From Humibacillus xanthopallidus (lineage in GTDB: Bacteria; Actinomycetota; Actinomycetes; Actinomycetales; Dermatophilaceae): a stretch of 64,000 nucleotides of DNA. The notes beneath the pieces were generated by a model. It worked only from the letters and a program-made list of their open reading frames with translations. It was not told the origin of the DNA and searched no databases. The DNA lies in assembly GCF_006717145.1 (NCBI RefSeq), contig NZ_VFQF01000003.1, forward strand, positions 310,001 to 374,000. The letters are read 5' to 3'. Shown piece by piece: positions 56,278 to 64,000 of the stretch (positions are counted from its first letter, which is position 1; each line of letters opens with the position of its first letter). Both the position numbers and the translations under genes were made by a program.

Positions 56278-57729
56278 TCAGCGGGGGTTGCGGCGGGCGA
56301 TCGCGGCGGAGAGGACAGTTGCGAAACCGCACCACACGGCATACGGGGAGAGGGCGACGCCGGCGCCCTTGCTCGCCTGGCCGGCCCGCCGCGCGAGGTC
56401 GGCCGAGCTCGCGGTCAGCAGGGCGGCGTGCGCAGCCGCGGCCCAGGGCCGACGCGAGCGCCAGAAGACGGCACTCCAGGCAGCGTTGATCGCGAGGTTC
56501 GTGCCGAAGGCCTTGAGGTAGTCAGAGCGGCCCCGTGCGTCGCCGGCCTTGTCGAAGGCGTTGAGCGCCGTCGCGGAGCTCGCCGCGATGTCGGCGTAGA
56601 GCGCCGTCCACACCACGGGGAAGGCCGCGGCAGGCGGCTGCCAGTCGGGGAGGTCGAGCGACCGGTAGTAGGACGAGTTCGGCTGCGTGGCAAGCGAACC
56701 CACGACAGCCGTCGCCACCGTCGCGGCCGATGTGAGGGCGAGGTTGCGCAGCGCCGTGTCGGGCTTGGCGGTGCGCATCGCCGACTGCACCGCGGTGTCG
56801 AAGTCGATGTAGCCGCCCGGCACGTCGACGTAGTCGTCGATGTCGCGCTCCTTGGCGACGACCTCGTGGACGAGGCTGCCGACGAGCGGCTTGGCCAGCC
56901 CCGCCGAGATCGGCGTGACGAGCCCGACCCAGTGGCTGGCGAGCCGCGGCGTGAGCACGGGCACCGTGACGACGACCGGTCGCCGCCGGCCCGTCGCGTC
57001 GGAGAAGCGCCCGATCATCTCGCGGTAGGTGAGCACCTCGTCGCCGCCGATGTCGAAGGTGCGGTTGACCTCGGGCGGGAGGTCGCCGGCGCCGGCGAGG
57101 AGGGTCATGACGTCGTCGACGGCGATCGGCTGGATCTTGTTGTCGAGCCACTTCGGCGCGACCATCGCGGGCAGCCGGGTCGTCAGGTAGCGCAGCATGT
57201 CGAACGAGGCGGAGCCGTCGCCGAGCACGACGGCGGCCTGCAGCACCGCGGTGGGGACGGGTGCGTCGAGGAAGATCCGGCCCACCTCGACGCGCGACGC
57301 GAGGTGCGGCGAGAGCACCTCGTCGTCAGGGTGGAGCCCCCCGAGGTAGACGATGCGCGAGACGCCCTCGGCAGCCGCGGCCTCCGCAAACGTCGTCGCG
57401 GCCTCGCGGTCACGCTTCTCGAAGTCGGGCTGGTCGTCCATGGAGTGCACGAGGTACCACGCCGCGTCGACACCGGTGAGCGCCGCCCGCATGTCGCGAG
57501 CGCTCGAGACGTCGCCCTCGACGACCTCGACGCGGTCGATCCACGGCCGGTCGTCGAGCGAGGCCCGGCGCCGCGTCAGCACCTTGACGCTCCACCCCGT
57601 GTAGAGCAGCCGCGGCACGAGCTGGCCGCCGATGTAGCCGGACGCACCCGTCACGAGGGCGGTGCGCCCGCCGGGTGCGGCAGCGTCGTCGCCCGCGGTG
57701 GTGGCGGCAGTGGTCGGGGAGGAGGTCAT
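56278..57729 (-). CDS. NmrA/SDR-like NAD(P) protein fused to a TspO domain
   Basis: This 483-residue protein has an N-terminal atypical SDR domain (ALVTGASGYIGGQLVPRLLYTGWSVKVLTRR at about residues 23-53, AWYLVHSMD, RIVYLGGLHPDDE). The C-terminal TspO/MBR domain (about residues 340-483) contains SSYYRSLDLPDWQPPAAAFPVVWTALYADIAA, GTNLAINAAWSAVFWRSRRPWA and ALSPYAVWCGFATVLSAAIARRN, which are the W-x-PP, N-x-W-x-x-x-F and PYxxWxxFA signatures. TspO binds porphyrins and can photo-oxidise them; the SDR part may act on a related small molecule. It is in a minus-strand cluster with photolyase. Confidence 0.82.
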   Translation of the reverse strand: MTSSPTTAATTAGDDAAAPGGRTALVTGASGYIGGQLVPRLLYTGWSVKVLTRRRASLDDRPWIDRVEVVEGDVSSARDMRAALTGVDAAWYLVHSMDDQPDFEKRDREAATTFAEAAAAEGVSRIVYLGGLHPDDEVLSPHLASRVEVGRIFLDAPVPTAVLQAAVVLGDGSASFDMLRYLTTRLPAMVAPKWLDNKIQPIAVDDVMTLLAGAGDLPPEVNRTFDIGGDEVLTYREMIGRFSDATGRRRPVVVTVPVLTPRLASHWVGLVTPISAGLAKPLVGSLVHEVVAKERDIDDYVDVPGGYIDFDTAVQSAMRTAKPDTALRNLALTSAATVATAVVGSLATQPNSSYYRSLDLPDWQPPAAAFPVVWTALYADIAASSATALNAFDKAGDARGRSDYLKAFGTNLAINAAWSAVFWRSRRPWAAAAHAALLTASSADLARRAGQASKGAGVALSPYAVWCGFATVLSAAIARRNPR

Positions 57730-57733
57730 GCGA

Positions 57734-58456
57734 TCACCTGGTGAGCTCGAGGGCGGGTGGGAGGAGCAGGAGCATCCCGGTCGACCACGTCACGTGCGTG
57801 ATGATCGGCCCGAGGATGCCGCCGGTGACCCGGCGTTGGAGCGCGGTGACGAGACCGAGGATCGCGGCCGCGAGCACGAGGAGCGGGATTCCGCTGCCGA
57901 TCGTCGTCAGCGCATAGAGCACCGTCGTGATGGCGACGGCGTGCGACGGCAGCGCGGAGTAGAGCGCGCCGCGGAAGTACATCTCCTCGACGACGCCGTT
58001 GAGCATCGTGATGGCGAGCACGACGGGCAGCGAGCCGAAGCGCGCGTGGTCGAGCAGCTCGTCGACGGGGTCGCGCAGGACGGGGATGCGGGCGACGACG
58101 AGCGCCGCGACGAGGAAGATCGCGAGCAGCAGCGCACCGAGCGCCAGCGACTGGACGACCGGTCGCGCCTCGCGCTCGCCGCTGCGGGTGTGGCCGCGAC
58201 CGAAGTGCAGCGGCCCGGACGCGATGGCGCCGACTCCCCAGACGGCCGCGAGCGCGAGCGATGCCGTGTAGAAGAGGGGGTCGCCGGCGGGGATCCGCAG
58301 CGCCCAGGCGAGCACCGCGGAGCCGACGACGAAGGTGATCGCGACGACGACGCGCCGCCGCGTGCGCGCCTCGGGCGGGTCGTCGTGCTGGTCGGCGACG
58401 GGGTCGAGCAGGGCTGCGTCGAGGAAGGCGCGCAGCTCGCCGATCGGACCTCTCAC
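57734..58456 (-). CDS. CPBP-family intramembrane protease (CAAX-like)
   Basis: This 240-residue protein has about six helices and the CPBP catalytic motifs: EEMYFRG in a membrane helix and a later HVTWSTG with the conserved histidine. Its start is a GTG at 58456 preceded by GGAGG. CPBP/Abi proteins cleave or process membrane peptides, often in bacteriocin immunity or sorting. It overlaps no neighbour but lies 4 nt upstream of the SDR-TspO gene, so the two are likely co-transcribed. Confidence 0.8.
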   Translation of the reverse strand: MRGPIGELRAFLDAALLDPVADQHDDPPEARTRRRVVVAITFVVGSAVLAWALRIPAGDPLFYTASLALAAVWGVGAIASGPLHFGRGHTRSGEREARPVVQSLALGALLLAIFLVAALVVARIPVLRDPVDELLDHARFGSLPVVLAITMLNGVVEEMYFRGALYSALPSHAVAITTVLYALTTIGSGIPLLVLAAAILGLVTALQRRVTGGILGPIITHVTWSTGMLLLLPPALELTR

Positions 58457-58547
58457 CACCCCTCCTTCGCTTCGCCGTTGTCGTCGGTATGCCGTCCTGC
58501 CGACCCCCAGCGCCCGGGCCACTCGCCGCGACCCATCGTCACCGGTG

Positions 58548-59906
58548 TCACCGGCGTGCCGACTCGTAGCGCGCCAGGGTCTCCTTGCGCTCCTCGTCGT
58601 GGTCGACGACGGGGCGGGCGTAGCCGTTGTCGTACCCGTTCGGCTGCTTCCACGGTTCGTGCACCTCCGCTCCGGTGAGATGGCTCAGCTCCGGCACCCA
58701 CCGTCGCACGTAGTCGCCCGCCGGATCGAACTTCTTGCCCTGGGTCACGGGGTTGAACACCCGGAAGTAGGGCGAGGCGTCGGTGCCCGTGCCCGCGACC
58801 CACTGCCAGCCGTGGTTGTTGGAGGCGATGTCGCCGTCGATCAGGTGGTCGAGGAAGTGCCGGGCGCCGACGGGCCACCAGACGTGGAGGTCCTTGGTGA
58901 GGAAGCTCGCCGTGATCATCCGCAGCCGGTTGTGCATCCACCCCTCCTCGAGGAGCTGGCGCATGCCCGCATCGACGACGGGGTAGCCGGTGCGCCCCTC
59001 GCGCCACGCGTCGACGAGCCGGTCGGTCTCGGGGCCGGCGTCGTAGGGCAGCCTGGCGAGCTCGGGCCGCAGGTCGTGCCACGCCGACTCGGGGTTGTGC
59101 CACAGCACATCGGCATAGAACTCGCGCCAGATGAGCTCGGTGACGTAGGTCGCGGCGCCCGGGGAGCGACCGCCGGTGTGCGCGGCGATGTCGGCGAGCA
59201 TCGTGCGCGGGTGGATCTCGCCGTACTTGAGGGCCGCCGACATGCGGCTCGTCGAGTCGAGGTCGGGTCGGTCGCGCTCCTTGCCGTATGCCGCGAGGCC
59301 GCTCTCGAGGAAGGCCGCCCACCGCTCCAGCGCGGCTCTCTCCCCTGCCTCGACGGGCTCGGTCTCGGGCAGGTCGTCGCCGCGCACCTCATCGCGGAAC
59401 CACGAGATGCGTGCGGGTCGCTCGGCCGGTGCGGGTCGGCCGTGCTGGTGCCAGGCCTTGGAGAAGGGGGTGAAAACCTTGTAGGGAGAGCCGGACTGGT
59501 TGACGATGCGACCCGGGCCGACGGCATACGGCGTACCCGTGGCGACGAGCTCGCGGCCGTCGGCGACGAGCGCGGCTGCCACCCGCTCGTCGCGGCGCCT
59601 GCCGTAGGGCGTCGTCTCGCGCGAGACGTGCACCTGCTGCGCACCGACCTCGCCCGCGAGGCGGGGGATGACGTCGACGGGGTCGCCCCGGCGCACGACG
59701 AGTGTCCCCCGCGTGTCCGTGGACAGCGCCGCGACCGACGCGAGCAGCCGCCGCGTGCGCGGGATGTCGGACTCGAGCAGGCGCGGGTCGAGCACGAAGA
59801 CCGGCAGGACGGTCGACCCCGCCTCTGTCGCGGCGAGCAGCGCCGGGTGGTCTCGCAGCCGCAGGTCGCGGCGGAACCACAGGATGGAGGGTGGGGCCGT
59901 TGCCAT
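58548..59906 (-). CDS. phrB: deoxyribodipyrimidine photolyase (CPD photolyase)
   Basis: This 452-residue protein has the photolyase/cryptochrome fold. The N-terminal antenna domain is ILWFRRDLRLRDHPALLAATEAGSTVLPVFVLD. The FAD-binding domain includes YVTELIWREFYADVLWH, LVDAWREGRTGYPVVDAGMRQLLEEGWMHNRLRMITASFLTKDLHVWWPVGARHFLDHLIDGDIASNNHGWQWVAGTGTDASPYFRVFNPVTQGKKFDP (the strongly conserved core). It repairs UV-made pyrimidine dimers with blue light. The start overlaps the stop of the fatty-acid methylase gene, and the membrane-modification genes are co-transcribed. Confidence 0.92.
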   Translation of the reverse strand: MATAPPSILWFRRDLRLRDHPALLAATEAGSTVLPVFVLDPRLLESDIPRTRRLLASVAALSTDTRGTLVVRRGDPVDVIPRLAGEVGAQQVHVSRETTPYGRRRDERVAAALVADGRELVATGTPYAVGPGRIVNQSGSPYKVFTPFSKAWHQHGRPAPAERPARISWFRDEVRGDDLPETEPVEAGERAALERWAAFLESGLAAYGKERDRPDLDSTSRMSAALKYGEIHPRTMLADIAAHTGGRSPGAATYVTELIWREFYADVLWHNPESAWHDLRPELARLPYDAGPETDRLVDAWREGRTGYPVVDAGMRQLLEEGWMHNRLRMITASFLTKDLHVWWPVGARHFLDHLIDGDIASNNHGWQWVAGTGTDASPYFRVFNPVTQGKKFDPAGDYVRRWVPELSHLTGAEVHEPWKQPNGYDNGYARPVVDHDEERKETLARYESARR

Positions 59907-61183
59907 CACGCCACCGCGGCTGCGGTGCCCCCGCGCTCAAAGCGCACCTGGGCGACGTCGAGGTAGCCGGTCGCGAAACCCGCCTGGCAGTAGGCGAGGT
60001 AGAACTCCCACCTGCGGCGGAAGGTCTCGTCGAAGCCCAGGGCGTTGACCTCGGGCCAGCGCGCGAGGAACGTCTCGCGCCAGCGCCGCAGGGTCTCGGC
60101 GTAGTCGGTGCCGAAGGCGTCGACGCCGGTGATCTGCAGGGTCGTCGCGGCGTCGGTGGTCTCGCTGATCGCCTGGAGGCTCGGGATGAGGCCGCCGGGG
60201 AAGATGTGCTTCTGGATCCAGCCGTAGGAGTGCTTCGTCGCGAGCAGCCGCTCGTGCGACATGAGGATGGCCTGCACCGCAGCGATCCCACCGGGGGCGA
60301 GCCGCTCGTCGATGGTGCGGAAGTAGGTGGCCCAGTACTCCTCGCCGACCGCCTCGATCATCTCGACGCTGACGACGGCGTCGAACTCGCCCTCGACCTC
60401 GCGGTAGTCCTGGATGCGGATGTCGACCAGGTCGGAGAACCCGGCGCCTGCGACCCGCTCACGGGCGAGCGCGGCCTGCTCGCGCGAGAGGGTCACGCTC
60501 GTCACGACGGCGCCCCGGCGGGCGGCCTCCAGTGCGAGCGTGCCCCAGCCGGTGCCGATCTCGAGGAGCCGGGTGTCCTGGCCGACCTTGGCCATGTCGA
60601 GGATCGCGCGCACCTTGCGCAGCTGCGCCTCCTCGAAGTCCTGTGTCTCCAGAGGGAGCCCGTCGTCGAAGAGGGCCGAGCTGTAGCTCATCGTCTCGTC
60701 GAGGAACGTCGCGAAGAGCTCGTTGGACAGGTCGTAGTGCGCCTCGATGTTGCGCCGCGAGCCGAGCAGCGAGTTGCGCTGCGTGGTCGGGATGCGCCGG
60801 TCGACGACTCCGCGCAGCGACAGCAGCCACGGCGGAACGGCGGTCGTCATGCGCTCGGCGAAGGGCATGAGCACGTCGACGAGGTCGGTGCCCTCGGCCG
60901 CCTTCCAGTCGCCCGCCATGTAGGCCTCGCCGATGCCGATCTTGGGGTGGTGCGCGAGGCGCTCGAAGAGGGCGGTGGGCCGCACGATCTGGATCGCGGG
61001 GTGGTCGGCACGCCGCACGCCGCCGTCGATGAGGGTGCCGTCAGGCATGACGATGTCGACGGGCACCCGCTGGGTCACTTGCGCGAGGATGCTGCGGGCC
61101 AGCCGCGCACGCAGGCAGAAGTGCCGAAGGGCCGGGCGGCGCAGGCAGAGCGGCTGGGTCATGGGGGTGGGCACGGTCGTCAT
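59906..61183 (-). CDS. cyclopropane-fatty-acid synthase family methyltransferase
   Basis: This 425-residue protein has the CFA-synthase layout: NIEAHYDLSNELFATFLDETMSYSSALFDDG, SAM motif I LEIGTGWGTLALEAARRGAVVTSVTLSREQAALARERV, and IEMIEAVGEEYWATYFRTIDERLAPGGIAAVQAILMSHERLLATKHSYGWIQKHIFPGGLIPSL-like segments. It methylates unsaturated membrane lipids. Being coupled to a flavin oxidoreductase and DUF1365, it may instead belong to the UfaM-type branch that produces methylated and then furan-containing fatty acids; this is inference. ATG at 61183 overlaps the DUF1365 stop. Confidence 0.88.
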   Translation of the reverse strand: MTTVPTPMTQPLCLRRPALRHFCLRARLARSILAQVTQRVPVDIVMPDGTLIDGGVRRADHPAIQIVRPTALFERLAHHPKIGIGEAYMAGDWKAAEGTDLVDVLMPFAERMTTAVPPWLLSLRGVVDRRIPTTQRNSLLGSRRNIEAHYDLSNELFATFLDETMSYSSALFDDGLPLETQDFEEAQLRKVRAILDMAKVGQDTRLLEIGTGWGTLALEAARRGAVVTSVTLSREQAALARERVAGAGFSDLVDIRIQDYREVEGEFDAVVSVEMIEAVGEEYWATYFRTIDERLAPGGIAAVQAILMSHERLLATKHSYGWIQKHIFPGGLIPSLQAISETTDAATTLQITGVDAFGTDYAETLRRWRETFLARWPEVNALGFDETFRRRWEFYLAYCQAGFATGYLDVAQVRFERGGTAAAVA

Positions 61184-61935
61184 CGGACAGCCTCCTCGGG
61201 GTGTCGGGGCCGGGGCACGACGGGCAGCCGGCGCAGCCACAGCGCGATGCCGTGGGCTCTGATCAGGGTCGTCACGCGGTGGGTCATGAGCCCGTGCCGC
61301 CGCACGAGGCGGCGCAGGGCGCGGGGCGTGGCCGGGAGCGGGGTGCCCCGGGTCACGGCGGTCATCACGGTCTCGCCGTCGCGCTCGAGACGCACGGCGA
61401 CCGAGACGGCGTCGGGGGTGAGGACGAGGCGGACGGCATACGTGCCCGAGACGTCGTTGAAGGGCGAGACGTAGAAGGCCTTGTCGACGGTCGACGTGCC
61501 GTCCTCGTCGACGTCGAGCAGGTAGGCGTGACGCTCGCCGTAGGTGTTGTGCACCTCGAAGACGACGGTGACGAGGCTGTCGTCGGGGCGCAGGCACCAG
61601 AAGACCGAGAGCGGGTCGAAGGTGTGGCCGAGCACCCGCGCGTTGGCGAGCATGAGCACGCGGTCGTCAGCCTCGAGGGTGATGCCGCGACGGGCGAGGA
61701 AGCGCTCGACGTCGCCGCGCAGGCCACCCCCGAGCCGGCCGCCGTCGAGGTGGTCACGAGCGTCGAACTGCGCGAGCAGCCTTGTCGGCCACGGGAGTCG
61801 GGGCAGGTCGTCGATGTCGACGAGCCACTGGTAGTGGCCGTGGGCGAAGGTGTTGGTCATCGGCGTGCGGCGCGAGTGGGCCACGGTGCCGTCGACGAGG
61901 GCCGGCACCGGCGGTGGGGCGAGGACAGCCGTCAC
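61180..61935 (-). CDS. DUF1365 family protein
   Basis: This 251-residue cytosolic protein has the DUF1365 signatures: HSRRTPMTNTFAHGHYQWLVDIDDLPRLPW, RVLMLANARVLGHTFDPLSVFWCLRPDDSLVTVVFEVHNTYGERHAYLLDVDEDG and KAFYVSPFNDVSGTYAVRLVLT. The family is nearly always found beside a flavin amine-oxidase-like protein and a CFA-type methylase and is thought to assist lipid modification; its activity is unknown. GTG start at 61935 overlaps the stop of the FAD oxidoreductase gene. Confidence 0.9.
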   Translation of the reverse strand: MTAVLAPPPVPALVDGTVAHSRRTPMTNTFAHGHYQWLVDIDDLPRLPWPTRLLAQFDARDHLDGGRLGGGLRGDVERFLARRGITLEADDRVLMLANARVLGHTFDPLSVFWCLRPDDSLVTVVFEVHNTYGERHAYLLDVDEDGTSTVDKAFYVSPFNDVSGTYAVRLVLTPDAVSVAVRLERDGETVMTAVTRGTPLPATPRALRRLVRRHGLMTHRVTTLIRAHGIALWLRRLPVVPRPRHPEEAVR

Positions 61936-63254
61936 CAGCGCACCCCGAAGGACTGCGCGGCCTCGACGCCCGAGCGGCAGCCGTCCTCGTGGAAGCCCCA
62001 GCCGAGGTGCGCCCCGGCGAAGGCCAGCCGGTCGCCGCCCGCCCCGCGCAGCCGGCCCGCCGCCTCGACGGCCTCGGCTGTGAAGATCGGGTGGTCGTAG
62101 GTCATCCGCGCGGTGACGGTGGCCGGGTCGACGTGACCGTCCGGGTTGAGGGTGACCACGTGGTCGTCGCCGTCGTCGATGCCGTGGAGGCGGTTCATCC
62201 AGTAGCTGACCGTCACGTCGGGCGCCGGGGCGTCGCACGACTCCATCCGGTAGTTCCACGAGGCCTTGGCCTGGCGGGGTCTCGGCAGGACCGACGAGTC
62301 GCGGTGCAGCCAGGTCTCGTTGCGGGAGTAGCGGATTGCCGCGAGGTCACGCTTCTCGTCGGGAGTCGCGTCGGCGAGCAGCTCGAGCGCCTGGTCGGCG
62401 TGGGTGGCGATGACGACGCGGTCGTAGGTCGTCACGCAGTCGGTCGTGCCTCTGTCGCTGCTGGCACGCCCGCCCGCCACACGCACGTCGACGCCATCGT
62501 CGTGGCGCGTGACAGCGGTGACCCGGCTGTCGCGGCGCACGTCGGGCAGCCGCTCGACGAGGCGGTCGACATAGGTGGCCGAGCCGCCCGTCACGGTGCG
62601 CCACTGGGGCGAGTCCGTGACCGTGAGCATGCCGTGGTGGTCGAGGAACTGGAAGAGGTGACGGGCCGGGTAGGAGGTCGCGTCGAGGTCGCCGCACGAC
62701 CACACGCACGACACGAGGGGGATGGCGAAGTGCCGCACGAAGTAGGGCGAGAAACCGCCCTCGGCGAGGAACTCGCCCCACGTCGGCTCGCGCGAGTCGT
62801 CGGCGAGGAGGGCCCGTGCCTCCCGGTGGAAGCGCGGCACCTCGGTCAGCAGGCGCACGAAGCGCGGCTGTGCAGCCCGCCACGGCTGGGCGAACATGCC
62901 CTTGGGACCGCGCCCCCCGGCATACGTCAACCCGCAGCCGCGGCAGTCGATGCTCATGCTCATCTCGGTCGCCTGGGTGGGCACGTCGAGCTCGCGGAAG
63001 AGGCGGAGCAGGTGGGGGTAGGTGCGCTCGTTGTGCACGATGAAGCCGCTGTCGATGCGCAGCGCGCCGTCGCGCCCGGCGACGTCGTGGGTGTGGGCGT
63101 GGCCGCCGAGGCGGTCGTCGGCCTCGAGGAGCGTGACGTCGTGGGTCGAGGAGAGCACGTGTGCCGCGGTCAGCCCGGAGACGCCGGCGCCGATGACGGC
63201 CACCGTGGGTCGGGACGACTCCTGCGTGAGGGTCGAGCGGATGGGGCGGTTCAC
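61932..63254 (-). CDS. FAD-dependent oxidoreductase (flavin amine-oxidase-like)
   Basis: This 440-residue protein has a Rossmann FAD motif (PTVAVIGAGVSGLTAAHVLSSTHDVTLLEADDRLGGHAHTHDV), RIDSGFIVHNERTYPHLLRLFRELDV, a CRGCGLTYAG segment and a C-terminal RLAFAGAHLGWGFHEDGCRSGVEAAQSF. It belongs to the flavin amine-oxidase-like group that accompanies DUF1365 and CFA synthases, in the UfaD-like group where an acyl desaturase role has been shown for relatives. The GTG at 63254 has GAGGAGA upstream. It is the first gene of the cluster and is divergent from the MerR-type regulator's operon. Confidence 0.87.
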   Translation of the reverse strand: MNRPIRSTLTQESSRPTVAVIGAGVSGLTAAHVLSSTHDVTLLEADDRLGGHAHTHDVAGRDGALRIDSGFIVHNERTYPHLLRLFRELDVPTQATEMSMSIDCRGCGLTYAGGRGPKGMFAQPWRAAQPRFVRLLTEVPRFHREARALLADDSREPTWGEFLAEGGFSPYFVRHFAIPLVSCVWSCGDLDATSYPARHLFQFLDHHGMLTVTDSPQWRTVTGGSATYVDRLVERLPDVRRDSRVTAVTRHDDGVDVRVAGGRASSDRGTTDCVTTYDRVVIATHADQALELLADATPDEKRDLAAIRYSRNETWLHRDSSVLPRPRQAKASWNYRMESCDAPAPDVTVSYWMNRLHGIDDGDDHVVTLNPDGHVDPATVTARMTYDHPIFTAEAVEAAGRLRGAGGDRLAFAGAHLGWGFHEDGCRSGVEAAQSFGVRW

Positions 63255-63358
63255 CGAGGTCTCCTCGTGGATGGGCCGGTGGCCGTGGTGACGGTCCGGG
63301 AGGGGTCGGATGGAGTTCGGCGTGGGGCCCACGTCGGATGGGTCGTACCCGGCACCCG

Positions 63359-63387
63359 TTGTCCAACCTGCGCGCTCACCGTAAGGT
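63359..63387 (+). promoter_or_regulatory. candidate promoter of the SRPBCC/MerR operon
   Basis: TTGTCC (63359-63364) is followed after 17 bp by TAAGGT (63382-63387), 35 bp before the SRPBCC start. It overlaps the opposing promoter, and the direct repeats at 63391-63412 fall at its expected start site. Confidence 0.5.
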
Positions 63388-63407
63388 GGCTGTCGAAGGT
63401 ATGTCAA
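63379..63407 (-). promoter_or_regulatory. candidate promoter of the FAD oxidoreductase / photolyase cluster
   Basis: On the minus strand TTGACA (63407-63402) is 17 bp from TTACGG (63384-63379). The -35 lies inside the first of two 11-bp direct repeats (63391-63412), so a protein bound there would cover this promoter. Confidence 0.55.
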
Positions 63408-63412
63408 AGGTT
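63391..63412. promoter_or_regulatory. candidate CarH/LitR-type operator: two 11-bp direct repeats
   Basis: TGTCGAAGGTA (63391-63401) is followed immediately by TGTCAAAGGTT (63402-63412), identical at nine of eleven positions. MerR-type DNA-binding domains of CarH-like photoreceptors sit on head-to-tail 11-bp repeats, and a MerR gene with the same DNA-binding helix type lies just downstream. Confidence 0.65.
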
Positions 63413-63421
63413 GGGAGAAGC

Positions 63422-63874
63422 ATGGACATCGTCCGAAGTGTCACGGTCGCGCAACCCCTCGAGGCGGTGTTCGCCTACCTCAGCGACTTCACCACGACGA
63501 ACGAGTGGGACCCCGGGACCGTGCGCACGGAGCGCGTCTCCGGCGACGGCGGGCTCGGTAGCCGCTACCACAACGTCTCGAAGTTCCTGGGCCGCGAGAC
63601 CGAGCTCGACTACCTCGTGATCGAGCACGTGCCGGGTGAGCGCTTCGCCCTGCGCGGCGAGAACGCCACGGTCGTCGCCAACGACACGATGACCTTCATG
63701 CGCAGCCACACCCCCGAGGGCGAGGGGACGACCGTGACCTACCACGCGGCCTTCGAGTTCAAGGGAGTGGCGAAGTTCATCGCCCCCCTGCTCGCCCCGG
63801 CGCTGAAGAAGCTCGGCGACGAGGCGGAGACGGGCATGCATGACGCCCTCGGCCGCCTCGGCCGAGGGGACTAG
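63422..63874 (+). CDS. SRPBCC (START-like) family protein
   Basis: This 150-residue protein has the polyketide-cyclase/START-type fold: [90 protein letters not shown] and a C-terminal amphipathic helix ([25 protein letters not shown]). It binds a hydrophobic ligand or lipid. It is followed 7 nt later by the MerR regulator gene and is divergent from the lipid-modifying cluster, so a role in lipid or carotenoid-type metabolism is possible. Confidence 0.85.
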   Translation: MDIVRSVTVAQPLEAVFAYLSDFTTTNEWDPGTVRTERVSGDGGLGSRYHNVSKFLGRETELDYLVIEHVPGERFALRGENATVVANDTMTFMRSHTPEGEGTTVTYHAAFEFKGVAKFIAPLLAPALKKLGDEAETGMHDALGRLGRGD

Positions 63875-63881
63875 GAGCACC

Positions 63882-64000
63882 GTGTACACCATCAAGCGAG
63901 CCGCCGAGCTGACCGGCATCAGCGTCGCCACCCTGCGCGCCTGGGAGCGGCGCTACGGCGTCGTCAGCCCCCAACGCTCCGACGGCGGCTACCGGCTCTA
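63882..64000 (+). CDS. MerR-family regulator, N-terminal part (cut by window edge)
   Basis: From a GTG at 63882 (after TAGGAG) the frame is open to the window end (39 codons) and reads [40 protein letters not shown]. This is the MerR helix-turn-helix with the WERRYG-x-xxP-xR-xx-GYRLY signature of CarH/LitR/BldC-type regulators. The usual cobalamin-binding domain, if present, lies outside the window, so light sensing cannot be confirmed here. Confidence 0.85.
   Translation, partial: MYTIKRAAELTGISVATLRAWERRYGVVSPQRSDGGYRL

Overview
The window is very GC-rich (roughly 70% or more) and densely coded. It has many GTG starts, ATGA/GTGA stop-start overlaps and actinobacterial gene families: a fused single-chain acyl-CoA carboxylase, DUF6510, DUF5691, paired FluC proteins and a LysG/LysE pair. 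It looks like chromosomal DNA of a Gram-positive actinobacterium, most likely Micrococcales of the Intrasporangiaceae type; that placement is inference. I saw no rRNA, tRNA, CRISPR array, phage block or transposase. The window cuts through a gene at both ends.

Layout. 1-5.6 kb: an Imm5-like fragment, a cNMP-binding protein, two exported proteins, a LysE-type exporter, an M48 protease, and DUF427 and DUF2200 proteins. 5.6-10.7 kb: a serine hydrolase, then a GntR/FCD regulator divergent from a 5-oxoprolinase operon (pxpABC plus a DUF1445 protein), with a palindromic operator between them. 10.7-16.1 kb: a probable fluoride riboswitch before two FluC channels, a YdcF-like protein, a molybdopterin oxidoreductase with a flavin reductase and a DUF6510 protein, and an ECF sigma factor with a likely membrane partner. 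16.3-25.6 kb: a 1845-residue biotin-dependent carboxylase, thymidine kinase, a DUF1059-like protein, a polytopic membrane protein, a small P-loop kinase and a RidA protein.

25.6-33 kb holds five tightly coupled minus-strand genes (SWIM zinc finger, DUF5691, MoxR AAA+ ATPase, DUF5682, VWA). This closely resembles the E. coli YehLMPQ-type MoxR system and has no settled function. 33-43.6 kb: an SDR, an OafA-like acyltransferase with an SGNH domain, a free-standing B12-binding protein of the AerR/CarH type, a secreted propeller protein, a DUF2853 protein, an ArsR-like regulator divergent from an MFS transporter, and a P-type Mg2+ ATPase. 43.7-54.6 kb: a large LuxR-family ATPase regulator led by a 52-codon gene, lysE/lysG, a probable acid-resistance operon (ClC, YrhK-like, glutamate decarboxylase), a methyltransferase, and cysteine dioxygenase with a rhodanese. 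54.7-64 kb: a GlxA-type regulator, a 620-bp field of inverted repeats, then a minus-strand cluster (FAD oxidoreductase, DUF1365, cyclopropane/methyl-fatty-acid synthase, photolyase, CPBP protease, SDR-TspO fusion). That cluster is divergent from an SRPBCC protein and a MerR regulator cut by the window end. Two head-to-tail 11-bp repeats lie in the shared promoter. Together this suggests a light- or photo-oxidation-responsive membrane and DNA protection regulon.

Two signals cut across genes. The 7-mer GTATGCC/GGCATAC occurs far more often than this base composition should allow, and inverted pairs of it form strong hairpins at gene ends, much as uptake signal sequences do in other bacteria. 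Separately, a 23-bp repeat (core ATCGAAAGAGCA) occurs at three intergenic sites, always beside gene ends, and has expanded into nine copies within a duplicated ~243-bp unit at 55.7-56.3 kb.
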